NCBI RefSeq assembly: GCF_028009165.1
Contig: NW_026611615.1
Coordinates: forward strand, 1 to 64,000
Source of the DNA: Akanthomyces muscarius
Taxonomy: Eukaryota; Ascomycota; Sordariomycetes; Hypocreales; Cordycipitaceae
Direction: 5' to 3'
DNA length: 64,000 nucleotides
The translations under genes were made by a program, and so were the position numbers. A model generated the notes under the pieces. That model was given only the letters and a program-made list of their open reading frames with translations, made no database searches and was not told the DNA's origin. Positions 56,442 through 64,000 of the stretch are shown in pieces (positions within the stretch are counted from its first letter, which is position 1; every line of letters begins with the position of its first letter).

Positions 56442-59400
56442 ACGTCGGCCACCCACTTTCAGGTCACCCCTAGATATAGGTCGCGTCACGCCCGCTATAA
56501 TACTAGCAAACCTTTATTACTAGTTATATATTTTCTCTAGCTATAATTATTATTATTGTCTTAAATTTTATTATTATATCTATTATAGGTTAATATACTA
56601 AATAATAGCTTTAATATATAATTTAAGATATTTTTAGTAGTATAAGTGGCTAATAAGCGGCGAAAAAGTAGATAGTACCTTAGTTAACACTATAGGCTTA
56701 ATTAAATAGCTAGATAGTATAAAAATAGGCTTTTAAGCTATTATAACACCTTTTAAGTGCTTAAAAAAGATATCTTATTAGATAGGTCCTAATATAGGAT
56801 ATTACTAGTAACTCTCTTTTATATAAGTAAGTTATTATTTAAAATAGTAATATAAGACCTTTTAGGAAGAACTAGTTAGATAGCTTTTTACTTTAAAACC
56901 TAAAAGTAAAGATATTAAGAGATAAGAGGCTTAATTTTTAATATATAAATAGTACCTTAACTAATATTATTTAGAAATACTTTACTATCTTTAAGATACT
57001 AGCTATTAAGTAAATTTATTAGGAGAATTAGTATAATATAGATAAAATAGGGCTTATAATAGGGGTCTAAGAGAATAGTCTAATATTAGGCTTATTAATA
57101 AAGAAATTTATAATAAAGAAATAATCTAAATAATACTTTTAGAGTATAATTATAAAGTATATTTTAACTATTAGTAGGCTATTTAAGCTATTAGTTATTT
57201 TTAAAGGCTAGACTATTTAATAATAATAGTTTCCCTTAAAGCTTTAAAAATATTAGAATTAGTACTTTTAGGTATCCTCTTAAAGCTAGATAAATAATAA
57301 GATTATAATATAGTTAATAAGTAAGTAGTGTAGATAAGCGAGCAGCGCACCTCTACTAACCTTTTAACCTTTAATTATAAATAATTTAACTATACTATTA
57401 AAAAATATCTAAAACTAATTAGAATCTTTTTCCTTACTAGTTTCTATATTTATAGTATAAGTATATATATTATATCTAGTCTAACTATATACACTATATT
57501 ACTAACTACATATTTTAACCCTTACTTTATAATAACTATAAGCCTATATTTCGTCCTTTACTTAATTATCTATATCTATCTACTCTTTTAAATCTCTTAT
57601 ATTTTATATAAAAAGAGATCTTTTAGTTTATAGCTTTATTTTTTAGCCTACTAGTACTTACTAATTAGCTTATTTATAGCTTTAAGGCCTTATACCTAAG
57701 TATATAGAAATATAACCTTATATATAATAACTATTATACCTTTCTTAAAACTATTAAGTATATTAAGACTTTTAGTTAGAGAGCTATCTAGGTGATTAGT
57801 AATTTATTTGTTTAGAATTAAAGACTATAAAACTACTTTATTTACTATACTTAGTATCTAAGAGACCTAAAATCTAGCTAATCTTAAATATAAGTTTAGA
57901 GGACTTAGTGTTATAAACTTAAGTTCTAAGATAGAAATAACCTTTTTAGGATTAAAAAGGGTAATTCTAGCGCCTTAAAAACCACCTTAGATATTTTCTT
58001 TTATAATAGACTTATTAAAAGTATTAAAAAATATAAAAAAGAAGTCTTTTTTAGTAATATATATAATACTAGCCTTTCTAAGATCCTTAATTTATTACCT
58101 ATAAGCCTTTTTTAATAGACTAAAATAGCTAATATCTAAAAGCTAGAGTATATAGGAAAATAATATTCTTCTTTTAGTAGAAAAGCTTAAAGGTAGTTAA
58201 GTAGTGACTTTTATAGCTATTTAGAATTAAGAGATAATAACTACCCTCTTTTTAATCTTTTATATATTTATTAAAATACTTAATCTAATTTATACTAATT
58301 TTATTTATTATCTAACTATTTAAACTTATATTAATATACTAATCTAAGAGTAGGTATTTATCTTTATACTAAGATATAAGGTGTTTTTAGCCCTTTATTA
58401 TAATATATAGTGACACTATTAAGCCTTAAGAATTTACTACCTAAATTATAATAACTTATTCCTTATTACTAGGCTATACTATTTTTACTTTTTTAACCTA
58501 ATTAGAGCTTATAATAATTATTCTTATTATAATAAAGCCTATTAAAAACCTAATCTTATTAAAGTTATAAATATTAGACTTTATAATATTATATTTTATA
58601 ATTATATTTTCTAGAAGTATAAACTAATTATAAATAATAGTTAGATCTTTATATTTAGCCCTTTAATAATTATATCTTTATTAAAAATATATAGTAAGCT
58701 CTAGTTATTATTATATAAGGTTTTTCACTTAGCGCACTTTAATATATTTACTACTATATTTAGCTAGTAGTTAGTTCACTATATCTTCTATATTTACATA
58801 CTAAGAGGGAAGGCCTTATAAATCTAGCTAGAGAATATATTTTATTATAGCTCTCTCTTCTAAATTAGTAAGCTTCTTTAAATTAGTAATATAATTATAT
58901 TATAAGTTTTAGCTATTATATTAGTATTAGATAGTTATTATAGGGACATTATAGATCTTTACTACTTTATAGATACTTAATTTAGGTAATTTTTTAATAG
59001 TAGATAAAGTAAGAATTATATTGCCTTCTATAAAAGTGTTTTCTATAAATTATTATTAAGTAATTATAATATAAAGATAATAGTTAGTGTTTTATAGTAG
59101 AGATATGCTGCTTGCTTATCTACGCTACTCGCTTATTAACCACATTACTTAATTAGCTTAAAGATATCTTTCTATCTTAGATAAAGTTAGAGGGTAATAA
59201 ATACTAACTTCTTATTATTAATAATTATAGTAATTATTATATAACTAAATTCTTTAAGGAATATTATTTTAATAATATTACTTTTCTTTTTTTACCTTAT
59301 TATAGCTTTTATATCCTCTAGTCTCTTAATATAGCTATTTTTAGCCTTATTAAGAGGTTCTATTATATTAAGCTTTTAAAGTACCCTAATAATTATAATT

Positions 59401-60088
59401 CTTTACTAATTAAAAAGAGGATTTTTCTTAAGTATTATATAGTAGCTAAAAAGTAAGGTATTATAAAAAAGAATATCCTTATAGGCTAGTTTAGCTCTAA
59501 AATATAGCTAGTTAATAAGGTAAAGTTATTAATAAGCTATTTATTACTTATTAAGATATTAATAATTATATTTATAATATTAAAAAAAACTTAAAAAACT
59601 ACTAATCTTAATATTATAATACCCTCTAATAGGTATTAATTAAAGTAGCTTCTTAATAACTTTATTATACCTAAAAGTAGCGCCTATAATACTTAGTTAG
59701 TATAAAGGAAGATCTAAAAGTAATTAAGTAACTAAGTTAGTACTATTACTATTTAAAAAGCCTAAATAATATAACTTAAAGTATAAGTTAATATCTAAAA
59801 GCCTTAAAAATATATAAAAGTTAATCTAAATCCTAATTTATAGTTTATTTAAGTTATTAAGGTTAAAAATATATACTACTAGCTAAATAAGTAATTACTT
59901 AGGACTAAGGACTAGCTAATAATTAATATTAATAAATTTAAGCTCCCTATAAGCTATAATATTATATAATAGGTTTATTTTATTTATATATATTTTATTT
60001 ATTTTACTATAAGGCTTTTTAGCTATAAGCTTATAAGGTGTTATACTAACCCGTATCTAGGGGTGACCCGAAAGTGGGTGGCCGACGT
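56442..60088 (-). mobile_element. RIP-degraded transposon copy B, inverted relative to A and split by a nested element (3647 bp)
   Basis: It has the same termini as copy A, with TA at 56440-56441 and 60089-60090. Its right end in reverse complement matches copy A's left end (after the terminus both read GTTAGTATAAC), and its left end matches copy A's right end (GTCACGCC-type), so it is inverted. Removing the nested element (57317-59136 plus one TA) leaves 1825 bases, within 3 of copy A. It ends 57 bases before the P450 stop codon. Confidence 0.8.
57317..59136. mobile_element. Nested RIP-degraded TA-flanked transposon C (1820 bp)
   Basis: It has imperfect inverted termini of about 42 bases: left ATAAGTAAGTAGTGTAGATA, right in reverse complement ATAAGCGAGTAGCGTAGATA. 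Differences are all C/T or G/A in this part. TA duplications lie at 57315-57316 and 59137-59138. It sits inside copy B and is a different family by its termini, yet has nearly the same length. No transposase frame survives. Confidence 0.75.
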
Positions 60089-60145
60089 TACCTGCTGGTG
60101 TAAAATAACCACTGCTGCTACTAGCTTCATTCTACTAGACACTAT

Positions 60146-62083
60146 CTACCGAAAAATAATCTGGACGCCCTTTGTGCCAAGCTTTGGCAAAGGTACTATA
60201 AGGTCGTGTATCATCTTCACGTCAGACTCATCCGTCTCATAGAGATCAAATTCAGCAGCCCCAGGGCGAAAAAGCGCGGCGAGGAGAAAGTTGATTTCAC
60301 AATACGCCAGACTGTTATGTTAAACTGTCAGTGTCACTTGCATTTCTCAAAGCGTAAGAAATTCAGACTGGAGGCATTTAACCTGGAAAAGATTAGCTTA
60401 CTTCATCCCCAGACAATATCGTGATCCCCTCGAGAACGGGATAAAATTGTGCTGCATCTCTGGTGTGGGGTTTCCTAACCACCTCTCAGGGAGAAAGTCC
60501 GCCGGCCTCGGGAACACAACTGGATCACGGTGTTGGAAGTACGCCGACATGCCGACAGGAACTCCGGCGGGGATCACCCATTCCCTAAAAACGAGAGGTT
60601 TCTTGGGCGAAACGCGAGGACGGCGGTGCATTGTGCCGTAACTAAGACTATTTACCCATACAATGGTTAGTCGTCTGTCACCAGTTCGTCGAGGGGGGCC
60701 AAAAAAGCATACCGAAGACCCTCCTTGATTAATGCCTGTAAATATTCCACCTTTTCCAGCTCGGCCCAAGTCGGCTTTTTCTCTGGATAACCCTTCATGA
60801 CTTCAGCCAACTCCGCTGTTAGGCGTTTTCTGATTGCTGGATTGGCCATGATGTAGTAGCAGAGGAAACCCATTGTCCCGGCTGTGGTTATAGTTCCGGT
60901 ACCAATGAGAACCTGCGCCTCCCTCAGCAGACGCTCTTCCGCGAGCTCAGACGGCGGAAGGTTACTATTGACCAGATACCGAAACAATGTATCACTTGTG
61001 CCAGCTGTCAGGGTGCTCTTTGAGCCCACAGCAGCCTTCTCATTCTTCGCATCTCTGATGTGGCCTTGACACATCTAGAGTCGGCGAATGTCAGCACGGA
61101 AAATCTGGTCCCCAAGTTGGTACTCTGGCTCGGATATACATACCAGCTTAAACTTGTTGAATGTCTGGCTTTTGGGGTTCAGCTTCACGAGGATTCTTTC
61201 AGGAATAAGACGGATGAGACTGTCCTGGTCAGCGAATGAACGTACCTACGGAACTTGCCAAGCCTACTCACTGAATCAGCCAAGGCAGGCCCATGAGCAG
61301 CGGTAATGATACGATTCCATCATGAAAAAGATTAAACCACTCTGGAGAGAAGTCCGTATCGTCCACGAAACTGGGCGGATCGTCCATACAAAGCCTGCGG
61401 ATCACGTCCCCCGAGAACGCAGTGAAGGCGTGATTCAGTCGCACCACCTTGCCACTTCCCCTGAAGCTGTCAAAGCGATCAACAACCAGACTTTTACATA
61501 CTTCTGCCACCATGGGCTCCAGCTTTGTGACGCCGATGCGAGAGAAATACGGCTCAAGGGGCTTTCTTCTCTTGCGATGAAGGTCGTGGCCTATCGTGGC
61601 AAGATGAGACCCTTCAAAGTCAACGACACCGTCGACAAACCCCTCATATCTGTCTGATGGCCGAACAGATCCTATTACGTAGAGCTTGTCGTAAAACTCG
61701 TTGTCGCGAATTGAAAGCTCGTGCGGATTAATCCTCACAATCGGCCCTATATTACTCTAAGCATTAGCGTCTCAAAGCTACTTCCTAGTGACTGCTCCGC
61801 GTTTCGCCTTTGCACCACGGGGGAGGAAGGATCACCTACCATATTCATTATGCATCTCCTCAATCTCAAACAGATATTTCCCCTTCTTGACAACGTCGTA
61901 GTAGATCTCATACCAGCTTGTACTTGCGGCCAACTTCGGGCCGGGAAAGTTTGCAATGGGGGAAAAATAAAGACGATGCAGCACAAGAGTAACAGCATAA
62001 ATGACAATTATACTGACAGTAGCTATTCCATAGGAAAAAGCTTCTTTGGGAAGAAAAACCTCCATTTGAGATGAGAAAAACAT
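60146..62083 (-). CDS. Cytochrome P450 (trichodiene oxygenase/CYP58-like, class E)
   Basis: Exons 62083-61840, 61746-61272, 61219-61144, 61074-60713, 60647-60402 and 60311-60146 sum to 1569 bases and 522 residues. An N-terminal anchor (residues about 18-38) precedes the Pro-rich hinge NFPGPK. The I-helix is [10 protein letters not shown] (about 322-331), with Thr conserved. The K-helix motif is EGLR (about 380). The heme loop is [14 protein letters not shown], with the Cys ligand near residue 463. The typical RGSRYC and the overall length fit fungal P450s that oxidise terpenoids, such as the Tri4-like group. Divergent from the terpene synthase gene, it probably oxidises its product (inference). 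Confidence 0.9.
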
Positions 62084-62717
62084 GATGACCCTGGGAACCT
62101 GGGCAATGGGAATCGGGGGAGACTGAGCTAAAATGGTCCTGCAGGTAGGCTACAGCAGAAACTAAGCATATAGTCTTCAATGCCTTTATGGAGAAACTGA
62201 GTATTAAGATAATTCAGAGCCCATTGTCACTGGGACTGCCCTTGCTAGTTCCCCCCCCCCCCCCCCCCCCCCCCCGCAGTTCTGTTGTGCAGCCGCAAGG
62301 CTCGGCAAATCGCCTAATCCAGTCACTCCCCATCTGGGGTTTACTACCATAGATTACATGATTCTGCCACAAGGCGAGGTTCCAGATGGGTAACATCTCC
62401 TTTCGGGTGTAGCGGGAGGGCCAATGAACAAATTACGCACTCTGACAATTTTGTTTAGACGATCTTGGCCATTTAACGAGTGCATCTCTTTAAAGTATAT
62501 TATTATGCTCTTAAACTAAAAGAATATCTGGCTAGACTCTAAAGAGTTCAGGAGTAAATGAATGGCTATTGGAGTGATATCATTTTCATCATCGCCGTCC
62601 ATTTTCTGCTTCTGTGGTCATACGCTTTGGTCTCTTATAGCTCTTCTTTAATCGCTGCAAAGTCCAAGAGTCCTTACCTCGTCGCCAACACGACTGCCTG
62701 CAGCGTTTTTATGCAAA
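62084..62717. promoter_or_regulatory. Divergent promoter region of P450 and terpene synthase
   Basis: 634 bases between divergent start codons, expected to carry both promoters. It contains a run of 25 C at 62251-62275. A 62-codon frame at 62558-62746 overlaps the synthase start and could act as an upstream ORF if the transcript starts early enough; this is unproven. Confidence 0.55.
62251..62275. repeat. Poly-C tract of 25
   Basis: An uninterrupted homopolymer of 25 C lies between the P450 and terpene synthase starts. The length is easily miscounted by any sequencing method. Confidence 0.9.
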
Positions 62718-64000
62718 ATGGAGTACCGGTATTCTACAATTATTGACGCTTCTGCTCACGACAAGGAGGGTCTCTGCATCGGCATCGACCTTCGGACGCA
62801 TGTGGCCGCCGACCTCGAGGATGTTGGCGCGTTCAGGGCCCAGGAAGACTGGCGCCGCCTCGTTGGGCCTCTGAAAAACCCCTACGGCGGGCTTTTAGGC
62901 CCCAGTTTTAGCTTCATCACTGTCGCAGTGCCCGAGTGTCTACCCGACAGATTGGAGATTACCAGCTACGCTCTCGAATTTGGATTCATTCATGACGGTA
63001 TCTTTCATTACTGCATTTTTTTCCGCGGACATGTCTAATTGAGTCGCAGATGTCATCGACAACGATATCCAGAACGCAGCTCTAGACGAAATAGAAGAGA
63101 CATTGCAGAAAGGTGGTGATCTTAAGGGAAGAGCTGCGTCTGGAAAAGCCAAAATCGCAGCTCAGATCATTCAGGAAATGATGGCAATCGACCAGGAGAG
63201 AGCTATGACTGTTGCCAAGAGCTGGGCCTCTGGCGTCCAACACTCCAACAGACGGCAGAAAGAGACCGATTTTAAGACCCTCGAGGAATACATCCCATAC
63301 CGGGCCCTCGACGTTGGCTACATGTAAGTTTCGACGGCTGCCTTAGTATTTGCCATGACTCATGCTAAAATTATGCTATAAAGGCTTTGGCATGGACTTG
63401 TGACGTTCGGCTGCGCCATCACCATCCCAGACAACGAAGCCGATGAAGTTAAACAGCTCCTCACGCCTGCTCTTATCACTGCATCCCTCACAAATGACTT
63501 ATTTTCATTTGAAAAGGAGCGTAACGACACCAACGCGCAGAACGCGCTTATAGTCGTGATGAGAGAGCAGGATTGCAGCGAAGAAGCAGCCAGGGAGATA
63601 TTGAAAGAGCGTATACGCGCTGAGTGTGCCAACTATGTCCGTGTCGTCAAGGACGTTAGTGCTCGCACAAACCTCTCTCTTGATGCACGGAGATACATTG
63701 AGATCATGCAGTACACCTTGTCGGGCAACCTTGCTTGGAGCACTCAATGTCCCAGATACCACAAGGACTCCAAATTCAGTGAACTTCAGATTCTGAGGGC
63801 GGAGCATGGCGTCAAAAAATACCCTGCGACATGGTCTCTTACGGACACAAATAATTGCACTGCCGCCAATTTCCTGCCTCATAATGGCCTCAGCAACAAA
63901 CCCACGATGGTGAACAGTATCATGAGGGACAACGCCGATGATGTCAATGATACCAATGCTGCAAACGATATCAATGGTGTCAGTGACGCCGATAGTCCCA
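62718..64000 (+). CDS. Chimeric terpene synthase (fusicoccadiene/ophiobolin F synthase type), N-terminal cyclase part, cut by the window end
   Basis: Exons 62718-62997, 63050-63323 and 63384 to the edge give 390 residues, open to the last base. The start MEYRYSTIIDAS and the piece GAFRAQEDWRRLVGP are typical of fungal bifunctional terpene synthases. The cyclase domain has the Asp-rich motif as DDVID (about 93-97), formed across intron 1. The NSE motif is NDLFSFEKE (about 222), and the late RY pair is in CPRYHKDSKF (about 306). After about residue 345 an Asn/Asp-rich linker begins. A C-terminal prenyltransferase domain that makes GGPP or GFPP for the cyclase should follow outside the window. 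Product class (diterpene or sesterterpene) cannot be decided here. Confidence 0.9.

Noticed and set aside
54540..60060. AT-rich block considered as a centromere core or a mitochondrial DNA insertion
   Set aside because: Paired inverted termini, TA duplications and equal element lengths explain it as RIP-degraded transposons.
62558..62746. 62-codon frame before the terpene synthase
   Set aside because: Overlaps the synthase start in another frame; without a mapped transcript start it cannot be called a gene or an upstream ORF.

Overview
The window is nuclear DNA of a filamentous ascomycete, most likely a sordariomycete of the order Hypocreales (inferred from gene content). The genes carry short introns of about 48-95 bases with GTRNGT-type donors and CTAAC/CTAAT branch sites. 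They encode fungal proteins such as Atp25, Rpo41, Ppx1, an Arc1-like tRNA cofactor, a GtaA-type glutaminase and a siderophore transporter. One 5.6 kb block looks mutated by RIP, the repeat-induced C-to-T process of ascomycetes. I saw no tRNA, rRNA, CRISPR array or replication origin.

Layout. 0-4.4 kb: a siderophore-type MFS transporter and an AAAP amino acid transporter. 4.6-8.0 kb: a serine-rich, probably GPI-anchored wall protein and a Cys-rich single-span membrane protein. 9.0-21.1 kb: a housekeeping block with a class I glutamine amidotransferase, exopolyphosphatase PPX1, a head-to-head mitochondrial pair ATP25/RPO41, and an ARC1-like EMAPII protein. 22.2-25.1 kb: a frame-broken Cys-rich ectodomain running into a DUF3176 membrane protein. 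25.1-30.1 kb: three conserved-looking genes I do not recognise, one with an MGCGSS acylation signal. 30.8-49.3 kb: secreted and metabolic genes (sulfatase, glutaminase, oxalate decarboxylase, DUF2306-like membrane protein, amino acid permease, sedolisin peptidase, Rieske protein, GFA/CENP-V-type zinc protein).

From about 49.4 kb the window changes character. It holds a relic of a DUF3435 (FluG-domain) gene with C2H2 fingers, about 2.4 kb without an intact gene, and then what looks like the edge of a terpenoid biosynthetic cluster. That edge has a Zn2Cys6 regulator with an AflR-like C-terminus (+), a cytochrome P450 (-) and a chimeric class I terpene synthase of the fusicoccadiene/ophiobolin F type (+), which runs off the right edge. 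A 5.6 kb AT-rich block sits between the regulator and the P450. It is two copies of a 1.83 kb TA-flanked transposon in inverted orientation, one split by a third 1.82 kb TA-flanked element.

Several otherwise convincing genes (sulfatase, DUF2306-like, and the 22-25 kb gene) need a one-base correction to stay open, in at least three cases inside a short homopolymer. Either the assembly has homopolymer length errors or these genes are decaying. All splice coordinates were read by eye from splice signals and frame continuity; no search or alignment was run.
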